Assembly (NCBI GenBank): GCA_964411925.1
Contig: CAYPNI010000002.1
Coordinates: 4,234 to 68,233 of the forward strand
Source: VFKU01 sp964411925
GTDB taxonomy: Bacteria > Hydrogenedentota > Hydrogenedentia > Hydrogenedentales > GCA-2746185
Length of the DNA: 64,000 nt
Reading direction: 5' to 3'
The first letter of the stretch is position 1. Each line of letters opens with the position of its first letter. The notes beneath the pieces were generated by a model, which had not been told where the DNA came from, searched no databases, and saw only the letters and a list, made by a program, of their open reading frames with translations. Below, piece by piece: positions 35,700 to 44,513 of this stretch. Made by a program: the position numbers and the translations under genes.

Positions 35700-35729
35700 A
35701 CTCGCCAGTATACGCAAGGATGCGCACCT
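35700..35729. repeat. Short degenerate copy of the repeat's promoter-like core
   Basis: On the minus strand GTGCGCATCCTTGCGTATAC matches GTACGCATCCTCGCGTATAA of the 109-bp repeats at 17 of 20 positions, including the -10-like hexamer (here TATACT, complement of 35707-35712). Like copies A and B it lies upstream of a minus-strand gene. Confidence 0.6.
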
Positions 35730-35758
35730 ACTTTCTTTTTGGAAAAAAAGAAAGTAGG
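35727..35758. repeat. Perfect palindromic element CCTACTTTCTTTTT
   Basis: 14-bp arms (35727-35740 and 35745-35758) around GGAA, followed by CAAAGAAAAA. The A/T-rich composition stands out from the GC-rich surroundings. The form resembles small dispersed palindromes I recall from other bacterial genomes. It could also serve as a bidirectional terminator. Confidence 0.7.
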
Positions 35759-35985
35759 CAAAGAAAAATCAATGTTGGGTGGAGGGTGGATCGTGGGGCA
35801 AGTAAGAACTCCCGGGAGGGATGAGTCGGCCGGGGGTTGAAAAACGAAGCTAACTTTTGGCTTGGATTGGGTTTCGAGAATGGCACGTCGCCCCCGAAGG
35901 CGATAGTCGGGAGCTGTGAAGCCGGCGGGGTCAGCCGGTATGCTGGGCGAACTTTTACTTAACGGGTGGCGGAAGGAGCGTCGGG

Positions 35986-36768
35986 ATGAGTGCGTCGATC
36001 AGTTTAAAGGGGAAGGTAGCGATTGTGACGGGCGGGGGGCGGGGGATCGGGAAGGCGATAGTGCAGAAATTCGCGGAAGCGGGGGCCGGGGTGGCGATCG
36101 CGAGCCGGAAGATGGAGAACCTCGAGGCGACGGCGGAGGAGTTCAAGAAGCTGCCGGGGAAAATCCTGCCGGTGGCGTGTCACGTGGGGCGGCCGGAGCA
36201 GTTGGAGGACCTGGTCAAGCGGACGGAGAAGGAACTGGGGCCGGTGGACATTGTGGTGAACAATTCGGCGACGAATATCGGGCAGGGGCCCGCGCTGGAT
36301 GTGACGGACGACATGCTGGACAAGATGGTGGATGTGAACGTGAAGTCGGCGCTGCGGCTGATCCGGCTGACGGTGCCGAGGATGAAGGAGCGCAAGTCGG
36401 GCGGGTCGATCATCAACATCGTGTCGATCGCGGGGCTGCGGCCGCAGTACCAGGGGCTCTTGTACAGCTTCACCAAGGCGGGGCTGATCATGATGACGAA
36501 GAGCTGGGCGCAGGAGTTCGGGCAGTTCGGCGTGCGGGTGAACGCGATTGCGCCGGGCCTGATCAAGACGGATTTCAGCGCGTTCTTCCACGAGAACCCG
36601 GACCGCGTCAAGGCGATCGAGCGGACGCAGCCAATCCCGCGAATCGCGGAGACGAGCGAGCTGGGATTCGCCGCGTTGTACCTCGCTTCGGACGAGGCGT
36701 CTTTTGTCACGGGCGAGATCCTGGTGATCGACGGCGGGGCGATGATCGGGCGCGGCGGGACGATTTGA
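35986..36768 (+). CDS. SDR-family NAD(P)-dependent oxidoreductase
   Basis: 260 residues. Classical SDR landmarks: cofactor motif TGGGRGIG (15-22), NNSA (92-95, usually NNAG), catalytic Ser147, Tyr160 and Lys164 (YSFTK), and a PG motif at AIAPGLIKT. No signal peptide. Shine-Dalgarno GGAAGGAG about 8 nt before ATG. Substrate unknown; the sequence resembles 3-oxoacyl-ACP-reductase/glucose-dehydrogenase-like SDRs. Confidence 0.9.
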   Translation: MSASISLKGKVAIVTGGGRGIGKAIVQKFAEAGAGVAIASRKMENLEATAEEFKKLPGKILPVACHVGRPEQLEDLVKRTEKELGPVDIVVNNSATNIGQGPALDVTDDMLDKMVDVNVKSALRLIRLTVPRMKERKSGGSIINIVSIAGLRPQYQGLLYSFTKAGLIMMTKSWAQEFGQFGVRVNAIAPGLIKTDFSAFFHENPDRVKAIERTQPIPRIAETSELGFAALYLASDEASFVTGEILVIDGGAMIGRGGTI

Positions 36769-36994
36769 CCGCGGATCGATGAGCCGCTTCACCGCGGATC
36801 AACATCGCGGATTGCCGCCGGGACGGCGGCCCTACGATACGAGGCCGATCCGTCGCTGTTTTCGGCATGGCTGGATCGTTGGACCTGCGTCGGATGAGCC
36901 AGAAAGTCTCGTTCAACGGATCGACGAAATGGATCTTTCTGGACGGCGCGGTCTGTGGTTCGGACGCAGTGGCGCGAAGCGATCCGATCCGCGA

Positions 36995-38098
36995 TCAGTT
37001 CCGCGAGATGGCCGCGGCGATGGGTCGTCCGGATTTGGGTTCCGCCTTGTTGTAGTCGTGGCCGAGGAGGGCGGCGATGGTGGCGGCGATTTGGGACTGG
37101 GTGACCGGGTCGCCTCCGGAGACTTCGCCGGCGGCGGGGGTGTCCGGGCCGAGGAATGCGAACCAGACGTTTTCGGAGCCGGGGACGCGCGCGCTATGGC
37201 TTTTCCATCCGTCGGGCGGGTCGCCGCGGCCGTGATCCGTGGCGAGGATGAGCGTGGTTTTGTCGCGGTAGTGCGGGATGGATTGGACGGTTTCCCAGAG
37301 CAGGCGGACGCACTTGTCGAAGTTGTGCGCGGATTGCAGGTAGTGGTCGTAACGGCCGGCGTGGGCCCATTCGTCAGTCTCGCCGAAGGAAAGATAGAAG
37401 AGGCGGGGGTGATGCGTTGTGAGATATTCGAGTGCGGTTTCGAAGGTGAGTGAGTCGAAGGGTTCGCCCTCGAAGTAGCGGAGGGTCTCGTCTTTGAGGC
37501 GGTTGAGCAATGTCATCGTGGCGGTGGGTTTGCGTTCGAGCATGGGTTCGTAACCCCCGTTGACGTAGAAGCCGCAGCGGTCGCGGTTAAAGATCCAGGG
37601 GAAGACGTCCCATGCGCCGAAGGCCGCGACGCGTCCCTTGAATCCTGGCTGGTTGTGCATCCATTCGAAGACGGTGACGTTAGGGTTGGGGAACTTGTCG
37701 TTGCTGTCGATGCGGTCGTCCGCGAATCCACAGAGGATTTCACTGTAGCCGGGGTAGGAGAAGTTCTTTCCGTTGGTCACGGTGGCGATGCTGCCTTTGT
37801 CCTGGTTGCCGAGGACCTGGCCTTGTTTTGCGATGACGGTCCACAGGAAGGGGAGCAGGGCTTCGCGGCGGGCTTCGGGTGTGTCGCGCCAGTAGCGTTC
37901 ACGAACGAGGTTGGGATCGCTGACGAAACCATCCTTCTTCGTGATGAGGGATTCTTCGGCGCCGCGGAAGGTTTCCTGCCAGCGAAGACCGTCGGTCATG
38001 ACGAGGATGACGTTTTCGGTTTTATGGGTGGACTGGGCGTGGACGTCGGTCGAGAACACGGACGCGGCTAGAGTGAGGGCGGCTAGAATTCGACGCAT
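36995..38098 (-). CDS. Exported alkaline-phosphatase-superfamily protein
   Basis: 367 residues with signal peptide ending VHA/QS. Metal-site pattern of the superfamily: MTDGLRWQE (Asp36), the nucleophile region KNFSYPGYSE (111-120, Ser or Tyr/Ser choice unclear), TDEWAHAGRYDHY and ATDHGRG. Related to sulfatase/phosphodiesterase/phosphoglycerate-mutase folds; periplasmic phosphatase or phosphodiesterase activity is likely but unproven. Preceded by 226 nt (36769-36994) with no feature I can name. Confidence 0.82.
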   Translation of the reverse strand: MRRILAALTLAASVFSTDVHAQSTHKTENVILVMTDGLRWQETFRGAEESLITKKDGFVSDPNLVRERYWRDTPEARREALLPFLWTVIAKQGQVLGNQDKGSIATVTNGKNFSYPGYSEILCGFADDRIDSNDKFPNPNVTVFEWMHNQPGFKGRVAAFGAWDVFPWIFNRDRCGFYVNGGYEPMLERKPTATMTLLNRLKDETLRYFEGEPFDSLTFETALEYLTTHHPRLFYLSFGETDEWAHAGRYDHYLQSAHNFDKCVRLLWETVQSIPHYRDKTTLILATDHGRGDPPDGWKSHSARVPGSENVWFAFLGPDTPAAGEVSGGDPVTQSQIAATIAALLGHDYNKAEPKSGRPIAAAISRN

Positions 38099-38218
38099 GG
38101 GGAATTCCTTTGGATTCTTGAACGAAATTAGTCGGAGTGTAACAGGAATTCGTTCGGGGTGTGTGAAAACAACGTTGGGGGTTGAAACAGCCGCCGACAG
38201 TGACGGTACAGCGACGGA

Positions 38219-38608
38219 TTAGCGCCGCGGGTTGAGGCGCGCAATGGGCACGCAGGCGTCCTCCGTCGCGCCACATTGCCTGAACGCGTTCTTCATGCGT
38301 GTGCGCATGGCCTTCAGCCGCGCAATTTTGCGGTCGATGTCCTGCAGGCGCGCGGCGATGGTGGGGGCTGTGTTGGCGCAGATGGCGGCATTGTCTTCGA
38401 TGAGATCGAGAAATGTCTGGGTGTCGGCGAGCGTGAAGCCCATCTCCTGCATGTCTTGAATGAAGGCGAGGCGATCGGGGGAGTTGTCCGCGTATTCCTT
38501 GTATTGGTTTTCGCGGCGCTGGACGACGTCGATCAGCCCGCGGCGCTCGTAGTACCGGATGGTATCGCGGGAAACGTTGGCTTTCTGGGCCAGTTCACCG
38601 ATAAGCAT
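38219..38608 (-). CDS. MerR-family metal-responsive transcriptional regulator
   Basis: 129 residues. N-terminal winged helix (MLIGELAQKANVSRDTIRYYERRGL), dimerisation helix, then metal-type cysteines Cys77, Cys112 and Cys119. The 35-residue spacing between the first two equals MerR (82/117), and three Cys favour Hg/Pb/Cd-type sensors over CueR, which has Ser77. GGAGGT precedes the ATG. It is divergent from the CCPFF protein gene, with a dyad operator between them. Confidence 0.9.
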   Translation of the reverse strand: MLIGELAQKANVSRDTIRYYERRGLIDVVQRRENQYKEYADNSPDRLAFIQDMQEMGFTLADTQTFLDLIEDNAAICANTAPTIAARLQDIDRKIARLKAMRTRMKNAFRQCGATEDACVPIARLNPRR

Positions 38609-38626
38609 GAGCGACCTCCATGTCTA

Positions 38627-38657
38627 TTGACCGTGGACTATGGTCCACGGTTTAGCG
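38627..38657 (+). promoter_or_regulatory. MerR-type operator-promoter with 19-bp spacer
   Basis: TTGACC (38627-38632) and TTAGCG (38652-38657) are separated by 19 nt, the over-long spacer typical of MerR-activated promoters. A perfect dyad ACCGTGGAC TATG GTCCACGGT (38630-38651) fills the spacer. It drives the gene at 38702; the MerR gene diverges to the left. Confidence 0.85.
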
Positions 38658-38701
38658 TGGATCAAGTCGGCGAACGGAACGACGTCGAATCGGAGGTGAC
38701 G

Positions 38702-39211
38702 ATGCGTACGACAGTAGTGATCGTGATCGCGGCCGCATGTGCAATGGCCGGATCTCAGAACGGAAGGACGGTGTGCGCCGTGGAGAGCGATGAACTGGCG
38801 ACGGAATCGACGAAGGCGAGCACGGGCGAGGTCTGTTGTCTCCCGGCGACCGGAAACGTAGAGAGCGCCGATACGAAGCTTTTTACGGCCAATGGCACTT
38901 CGAACGACGCGGCGGCGGGGCCGCTTGCCTGTTCATTGACCGATTCGGAATTGCGGTCGCGGCTGGAGGAACTGCGCGTTCTGCTCAAGAAGGCGGCCAG
39001 GAACATCGTGCGGGAATCGAGCTCGGTCTCGGTCACTTTCGCGGAGGGACATTCGGCGGAGGTGATGAAGTTCGTGGAACTGGAGCGGGCATGTTGTCCG
39101 TTCTTCTCGTTCACGTTGCGGTTGCCCGCCGGCAAACCGATGGAGCTTACGGTGTCGGCCCCGCCGGGTGGGGAGACGTTTCTGAAGGAACTGTTCCCGG
39201 ACGGCGATTGA
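38702..39211 (+). CDS. Exported cysteine-motif protein (CCPFF type) of a metal-response locus
   Basis: 169 residues with signal peptide MRTTVVIVIAAACAMAGS. It has Cys pair EVCCLP, then a helical domain (SLTDSELRSRLEELRVLLKKA) and the motif ELERACCPFFSFTLRL followed by VSAPPGG. Small proteins with this pattern often accompany merR/mer genes; their biochemical role is not known to me. GGAGGTG (38692-38697) precedes ATG 38702. The frame is open upstream to 38276 but overlaps merR antisense. Controlled by the adjacent MerR operator, so a metal-binding role in the envelope is likely. The exported form is unusual. Confidence 0.78.
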   Translation: MRTTVVIVIAAACAMAGSQNGRTVCAVESDELATESTKASTGEVCCLPATGNVESADTKLFTANGTSNDAAAGPLACSLTDSELRSRLEELRVLLKKAARNIVRESSSVSVTFAEGHSAEVMKFVELERACCPFFSFTLRLPAGKPMELTVSAPPGGETFLKELFPDGD

Positions 39212-39286
39212 CCGAAGGCGCTCAAAGATACCGCGGCCCTCGGACGATGATTTCGTCTTGGGGGCCGCGGTGGGTATCGGACCTGG

Positions 39287-40339
39287 TCAGCTGATCTGCA
39301 GCGATTTGACGTATTCGCTGTTGTAGACCTGCTCGGCGTAGGACGCGAGGATCATGCGGTCGTTGTCGGTGAGGGTGGTGTCACCGGTGAGGGTGGCGAT
39401 GTTGTCTTCGAGGTCGGATAGGTTCGAGATGCCGATGTTGAGCATGGAGATGCGCTGATCGGCGAGCACATAACGCAGGGCGGCGGCAGGCACACTGCGC
39501 TGCGTCTGCGGGTCGGCGCCGGCAACGACGTTGCGGGTCCCCTGGCCGAGGAGGTTTGCGCCGAGGGTCTTCATGGCGACGACGGCCATGCCGAGTTCGT
39601 GTGCGCGGGCGAGGCACTTTTCGCGCCACTCGATCTTCGAGTCCGACAGCATGGTCGTCATGGCGCGGCGCATGTAGCCTTTGGCGAGGAGCACCTGGTC
39701 GAAGTTGCCGGTGTCGATCATAGTGTAGACGTCTTCGAACTGGACGTGCGTCGTGAGGCCGATGAAACGTACGAGTCCCTCGTCGCGCAGCTTGACGATT
39801 TCATCGAAGATTTTCATGCCGAGTTCCGAACCGCCGCGCTCCATCACGGGGCTGTGAATCTGGAGACAATCGACGTAGTCGGTGTCGAGTTCCTTGAGCG
39901 AGGTTTCGAGGCTCTTGCGGGTCTCGCTGGGGCGCGGGTCGGCGACTTTGGTCGCGAGGTAGACGTTGTCGCGGACGTCCTTGAGCGCGGCACCCATGAT
40001 GCGTTCGCTCTCGGAGTAGACGCGAGCGGTATCGAAATAGCGCACGCCTTTGTCATAGGCGGTGCGAACCATCTTCACGCGCTCGGCCTCGGGATCGAGC
40101 TTGACCATGTAGGCCGCCTCCCACGAATTGACCATGGCGGAGCCGCCGTGACCGAGGACGGGCAGCACGTGGCCGGTCTTGCCGAAGGGCCGGGTGGGGA
40201 TGGCGCCGGTGGCGGCGATCTGCTTGTTGGCCGGGGCGGCATGGGCGACGCCGGCACTCAACGCGGCTGCGCCCGCGGCGACGTGCACGCCGGTCTTGAG
40301 GAAGCTGCGGCGATCGATTTGAGACGAGGGCTCGTGCAT
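39287..40339 (-). CDS. Tat-exported aldo/keto reductase
   Basis: 350 residues from ATG 40339 (AGGAG upstream). Twin-arginine signal DRRSFLKTGVHVAAGAAALS, then a TIM-barrel aldo/keto reductase with Asp and Tyr in YFDTARVYSESE, Lys in YLATKV and His in CLQIHSP. Periplasmic export of an NADPH-type enzyme implies loading with cofactor before Tat transport. Many planctomycete/hydrogenedentes-type relatives carry such signals. Confidence 0.88.
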   Translation of the reverse strand: MHEPSSQIDRRSFLKTGVHVAAGAAALSAGVAHAAPANKQIAATGAIPTRPFGKTGHVLPVLGHGGSAMVNSWEAAYMVKLDPEAERVKMVRTAYDKGVRYFDTARVYSESERIMGAALKDVRDNVYLATKVADPRPSETRKSLETSLKELDTDYVDCLQIHSPVMERGGSELGMKIFDEIVKLRDEGLVRFIGLTTHVQFEDVYTMIDTGNFDQVLLAKGYMRRAMTTMLSDSKIEWREKCLARAHELGMAVVAMKTLGANLLGQGTRNVVAGADPQTQRSVPAAALRYVLADQRISMLNIGISNLSDLEDNIATLTGDTTLTDNDRMILASYAEQVYNSEYVKSLQIS

Positions 40340-40452
40340 GGGGGTTCTCCTGGGGATGACTGCGTCCGCGGTCGAATGCGGCCATTGTGGCACCGGCCTA
40401 CACGTAATACAACGAACTGGAGCGCGCATGTCTTACGGGCGGGGCCGTGAAC

Positions 40453-42210
40453 TTAGTTCAACAACAGGCCCAATTCGTCGTGTCCCGCCAAGGCGGCGAT
40501 ATCCGCAGGGGTGCGGCCGCTGGCGTCGGGCAAGGACGGATCCGCCCCTCGTTTGCGCAATTCGCTGGCGGCCGATTGGTTGCCCGCAGCGGCGGCGAAG
40601 TGGAGCGGCGTCCAGCCGGCGGGGTTTTGCGCGTCATTGACGTCCGGGTTGCGATCGAGTACGAGTGTGAGCAATGTGGGGATTCGTGATTCGGCGGCGA
40701 GATGAATGGGCAGGTATCCGCCGGGGTCGCGATGCTTTAGTGCGTCCGGATCCGATTCGAGTACGTGCCGCAACGCGGTCTCGGATTCGAGTGCGATCGC
40801 AAGATGGGCGAGCGGGACGCCACGCTTGGCCTCGGGCAGGAGCATCGCCAACTGGCGATCGAAGGCCGGCCCTGTCTGGTCGGAAGCGGTGTCGCGCGCA
40901 AGCTCCTGGAGATTCATCGGCGGCGCTTCGGGCTCCGGTTCGGACAGCTTGAGTTGGTCGAGCAACCGGACGTGGCCGTTTCGCTGAGCGATGACGAAGG
41001 GGGACAGCCCTTCGCTGTCGAGGGCCTCGATCGAAGCGCCCGCGGCGACCAGCGCGCGGACGGGGACCAGATCGCCGGCGAACGCCGCGTAGTGCAACGG
41101 ACTGCGGCCTAGGAAGTCGGTGGCGTTCGGGTCTGCGCCATGCTCGAGCAGCAGCTTAATGTCCGGGCGCATCGCACCCATCGCGGCGAGATGGAGCGGC
41201 GTGCGGCCGAGACCGTCGACCGCGTCTGAGTCGGCGCCATGTTGCACGAGCATCGCGACGATGTCCGCGTCGCGTCCGAGCACGGCAGCATGGAGCGATG
41301 TCCAGCCGGAGGGTTTCATGGGCTCGTCGGGGTCGAGCCCATCGTCGAGGGCGCGTTTAGCCATGGGTTCGTTGCCGGCCATCGCCGCCTGGAACAGGCG
41401 GGTGAATCCCGCGACGGAGCGGTCGCTGATGTCGGCCAGCGCGACAGGCGTGTCCGCTCCTGAGCCGATTGCTGCGTCGAAAGCGGTATTCGAAAGTCTT
41501 TTCAGCAGATTCGGTTTGTTTTTTGACTGATCGAGCAGGGCTTGAATGACGACGGTCCAATTCTTCTTCGCCGCGGTGCTCATGCGTGCGTTGGCGCGGG
41601 CCGGAGTGTCTACGAGGCGGGCGCCTGCATCGATCAGCAGCGTGGCGGCATCCGGGCTGGCTTGTTCGAGCGCGAGATCGATCGGGGCGTTGTCGAACCC
41701 GGAGACGGCATTGACGTCCGCACCACGTGCGATGAGGAGTTTGACCAGGTCCACATGGCCGCGGCGGATGGCGAGATGGAGCGGGCGCCGTCCCTCGCTG
41801 TTGGCCGCGTTAATGTCGGCACCGAGGTCCAGTATCCGTTCTGCTAGATCGCGGCGGCCCCAGTGCGCAGCCCAATGCAACGGCGTCGAAAGCGTTCGGT
41901 CGGCCAGCTTCACGTCGGCGTCGTTGTCGAGCAGGTACGACGCAATGTCTGCGCGATCTTTGCTCAGCGCGGAAACGAGGGGCGTCGCACGCGAGTAGGT
42001 GTCGGTGCTGTTTACCGAGGCGCCGTGTTCGAGGAAGTACTTTACGAGTTCGAGTTCGCCGTCGGCAGCGGCGCTGAAGACGTTGCCGCGTGCAATGAGC
42101 GCTTCCGGATTCGCGGACGTACCCGGGTCCTCCGGCGATTGCTGCGCGGACGCCGCCTGGGCGAGGATCGCAAGGATGAGGGCGAAATAGCGGGGAACCA
42201 CAGGCCTCAT
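40453..42210 (-). CDS. Exported ankyrin-repeat protein
   Basis: 585 residues: signal peptide MRPVVPRYFALILAILAQAASA, then roughly 15 ankyrin repeats along the entire length, many with the GxTPLHxAA core (ATPLVSALSKDRADIASYLL, STPLHWAAHWGRRDLAERIL, GRTPLHLAAMGAMRPDIKLL). A less regular central part (about 200-260) separates two arrays. A periplasmic protein-interaction scaffold is likely. Its ATG overlaps the stop of the UPF0045 gene by 4 nt. Confidence 0.87.
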   Translation of the reverse strand: MRPVVPRYFALILAILAQAASAQQSPEDPGTSANPEALIARGNVFSAAADGELELVKYFLEHGASVNSTDTYSRATPLVSALSKDRADIASYLLDNDADVKLADRTLSTPLHWAAHWGRRDLAERILDLGADINAANSEGRRPLHLAIRRGHVDLVKLLIARGADVNAVSGFDNAPIDLALEQASPDAATLLIDAGARLVDTPARANARMSTAAKKNWTVVIQALLDQSKNKPNLLKRLSNTAFDAAIGSGADTPVALADISDRSVAGFTRLFQAAMAGNEPMAKRALDDGLDPDEPMKPSGWTSLHAAVLGRDADIVAMLVQHGADSDAVDGLGRTPLHLAAMGAMRPDIKLLLEHGADPNATDFLGRSPLHYAAFAGDLVPVRALVAAGASIEALDSEGLSPFVIAQRNGHVRLLDQLKLSEPEPEAPPMNLQELARDTASDQTGPAFDRQLAMLLPEAKRGVPLAHLAIALESETALRHVLESDPDALKHRDPGGYLPIHLAAESRIPTLLTLVLDRNPDVNDAQNPAGWTPLHFAAAAGNQSAASELRKRGADPSLPDASGRTPADIAALAGHDELGLLLN

Positions 42211-42503
42211 AGACGACTCCGCACGCTCTGGACCTTCTCGCTCAGGGATTGGTCGCGATCGGACCTTGTACCCAGCTTGATGGTGGTGGTGATTCGCGGC
42301 GCTCCCATGTCATGAACGATCTCGTGGCATTTTTTGATGACAGCGAAGACCGCGTCCCAGTCGCCTTCGATGTTGGTGCCGTACGCGTGCATTTCATGGG
42401 TGAGGCCGGCGTCTCGAATGGCCTTTTGGCAGGCGACGATGTATTCGGAGAGGGAGACGCCCACACCGATGGGAACGACGCAAAGATCGACGAGAACTTT
42501 CAC
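42207..42503 (-). CDS. MTH1187/UPF0045 thiamine-binding-like protein
   Basis: 98 residues with GTG start at 42503. VDLCVVPIGVGVSLSEYI, HEMHAYGTNIEGDWDAVF and ITTTIKLGTRSDR are the recognisable family signatures; relatives bind thiamine or hydroxymethylpyrimidine as tetramers. No strong Shine-Dalgarno. Translationally coupled to the ankyrin gene by ATGA overlap, an unexpected pairing. Confidence 0.82.
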   Translation of the reverse strand: MKVLVDLCVVPIGVGVSLSEYIVACQKAIRDAGLTHEMHAYGTNIEGDWDAVFAVIKKCHEIVHDMGAPRITTTIKLGTRSDRDQSLSEKVQSVRSRL

Positions 42504-42627
42504 CGGAATTCTGCCCGCCTGACGGGAAATCCGGAGTATACCGCCGCAGTGACTGGCTTTGGTACCGTTCCATCTCGCTTCGTGGACGTGCCAGGCGGTC
42601 GATGCGCATTGTGGGAGAGGTGATCTC

Positions 42628-43923
42628 TTGAGGGACCAGGCGCGCACAGCCGGCGGAAAACACCGTCGGCGGCTCGCGTTGACGCTGGGGGCCGCGATCG
42701 CCGGAGGGCTCGCGCTACTCGCCCAATTCGAGCGGATCCACCAGGTGGATTTCATGGGGGATGAATCGGGGTGGATCGCCTCCGCCGGGTACTACACCGA
42801 CCTCGTGGCGATGGGGGATTTCTCTCACGCGAGCTGGGAGGGGGAACACCTCGGTCCGTGGGGGAGCATCAACCCGAGCCTTGGAAAACTGCTGCTGGGC
42901 GCGGGTCTTCGGTTGAATCCCCGGGTGACCGGCCGCGATTTGGAGTTCCGGCAGGTGTATCGGTTCTCGCAGAGCTTCGAATGGAACGCGAAGTGGGGAA
43001 ATGTGCCGTACGAGTCGACTGTAATTCGCGCGCGCGAGGTCACGGCGGCGTTCTATTCGTTGTCACTCCTCGTGTTGTTCGTGGCGGTGGCGATGCATTC
43101 GAACGTCTTCGCGGGCTTAGTTGTGGTGGCCGCGATGTTGACGAACGGGTGGGTGGTGAAGGAGACGACGCCGGTCCTCACTGATCCGTACTTTTTTCTA
43201 TTCATGTTCGGACTGGTTTGCGTTGGCGGCCGAGCGATGGCAGCAGAGGCCGTTCGAGTGAAGACGGCGTGGTTTGCCCTGGCGGGTGTGCTCGCGGGCG
43301 CGGCGTGTTCGGTAAAAATCAACGGGTTGCCGCTGGCGGGCGTGTTCGTGGTTTCGCTGTTGGCTTATGAAAGCGCGGTGCGGCGCGGGGTTTCGTGGAA
43401 GGCGCAAGCGGGGGCCCTCGGGTCGTTCATCATCAGCGCGCTCGCGGTGATATACGCGCTCAATCCCTATTTCTGGCCGACAGACTCATGGAGAAATGTC
43501 CTCGAGTTTCCGCGACTGTTTGCGAGGTGGCCGGACTTGTTCGCGATCCAGCGCGAACAGCTTCCATGGCCCGAGACGGGCCGAACCCTGGAGATCATCC
43601 GGGTGTTGTTCGGGCTGTTTACGCTGTACGCGATCGAGATTTTGTTCTTCGGTGTGGGCCTGGGGCTACTCGCGACTCGACTGGTGCGATCGGTGGCGCA
43701 GAAACAACTGGACGCGAGCGTTGTGCCGTTTCTGTTCTTCGCGGTAAATCTGGTCTTTCTGCTCGCGCTTCTTCCGGTGAACTATCGGCGGTACTACCTG
43801 TTGGCGGTGGCTTCGGTCAAGGTCATCGAGGCGGTCGGACTCTCGTGGCTGGTCGTAACGCCGCTGATGTGGGCTGTTCGAACGGTGGTCAACCGAACGC
43901 CGCGGGCGATGAATCCGTCTTAA
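42628..43923 (+). CDS. Multi-pass PMT/ArnT-like glycosyltransferase
   Basis: 431 residues from TTG 42628 (GGGAGAGG at 42613-42620); the frame is open to 42559 and the start is uncertain. About ten membrane helices. A first loop with DFMGDESGWIASAGYY provides the acidic motif typical of GT39/GT83 polyprenyl-phosphate-sugar transferases, and VKINGLPLAGVFV and LNPYFWP appear in the later part. Likely adds a sugar or modifies a protein or lipid on the periplasmic side. Confidence 0.75.
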   Translation: MRDQARTAGGKHRRRLALTLGAAIAGGLALLAQFERIHQVDFMGDESGWIASAGYYTDLVAMGDFSHASWEGEHLGPWGSINPSLGKLLLGAGLRLNPRVTGRDLEFRQVYRFSQSFEWNAKWGNVPYESTVIRAREVTAAFYSLSLLVLFVAVAMHSNVFAGLVVVAAMLTNGWVVKETTPVLTDPYFFLFMFGLVCVGGRAMAAEAVRVKTAWFALAGVLAGAACSVKINGLPLAGVFVVSLLAYESAVRRGVSWKAQAGALGSFIISALAVIYALNPYFWPTDSWRNVLEFPRLFARWPDLFAIQREQLPWPETGRTLEIIRVLFGLFTLYAIEILFFGVGLGLLATRLVRSVAQKQLDASVVPFLFFAVNLVFLLALLPVNYRRYYLLAVASVKVIEAVGLSWLVVTPLMWAVRTVVNRTPRAMNPS

Positions 43924-43934
43924 GGCGGCGGCGG

Positions 43935-44513
43935 TTACTTCTGTGCGCGCGCTCTCACGACTTCGACGAAGGCGTCGGACTTCATGCCTGCGGCGCGTCC
44001 CTCGGCCTCGGCCTGATCGGCGGTGAGGCCGGCGCGGTCGATGCGGTAGAGGGCCCAGACGGCGCCGACACGGTTCGAGCTGGCGCAGTGGAGAAGAACG
44101 GGGGCGCCCTGGGCGGCGTCGAGCGCGTCGAACATTTTCGCGAGGTCTTCATTCGAGGGGAGGTCGCGGCCCATGGGCAGGTTGACGTATTTCATGCCCG
44201 CAGACTCGACGGCGGCTTTCTCGTCGAAGCCGAGTTGGGCCATTTCGGGTTCGGTGCGCAGGTTGACGATGGTCTTGACGCCGCGCTTGGCGAACTCGGC
44301 GAGGTCGGACTCGGAGGGCTGTCCGGCGAAGAAATGTTTTCCGGAAGTGTCGCTGGAGACATTAGGGGTGTCGCCGACTTGGGCGGGTTTGATGGTGACG
44401 GGTTCGGATTGATGCGCGGGGTTGGCGGTGGGGGAATCGTTTTGCTGGGCGGCGATCGCGCTGGCGACGAAAAGGACGAACGCGGCAGTGAGTGAAGCGG
44501 TCAGTCGTCTCAT
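43935..44513 (-). CDS. Exported protein-tyrosine-phosphatase-like (DUF442-type) protein
   Basis: 192 residues from ATG 44513 (GAGGA upstream) with signal peptide MRRLTASLTAAFVLFVASAIAAQ. The phosphatase loop LLHCASSNRVG has Cys143 and Arg148 as HCxxxxxR. FFAGQPSESDLAEFAKRGVKTIVNLR is the DUF442/DSP-like entry. Periplasmic phosphatase; substrate unknown. Convergent with the glycosyltransferase gene. Confidence 0.83.
   Translation of the reverse strand: MRRLTASLTAAFVLFVASAIAAQQNDSPTANPAHQSEPVTIKPAQVGDTPNVSSDTSGKHFFAGQPSESDLAEFAKRGVKTIVNLRTEPEMAQLGFDEKAAVESAGMKYVNLPMGRDLPSNEDLAKMFDALDAAQGAPVLLHCASSNRVGAVWALYRIDRAGLTADQAEAEGRAAGMKSDAFVEVVRARAQK

Larger units (their letters stand above)
35665..35985. 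other. Intergenic region between antiporter and SDR genes
   Basis: 321 nt holding a short degenerate copy of the 109-bp repeat (35700-35729) and a perfect A/T-rich palindrome (35727-35758). The remainder (35765-35985) shows no gene or clear promoter apart from the SDR Shine-Dalgarno GGAAGGAG at 35971-35978. Confidence 0.6.

Noticed and set aside
36813..36835. Small GC hairpin GCCGCC / GGCGGC between SDR and phosphatase genes
   Set aside because: Stem is short and expected by chance at this GC content; no U-tract.
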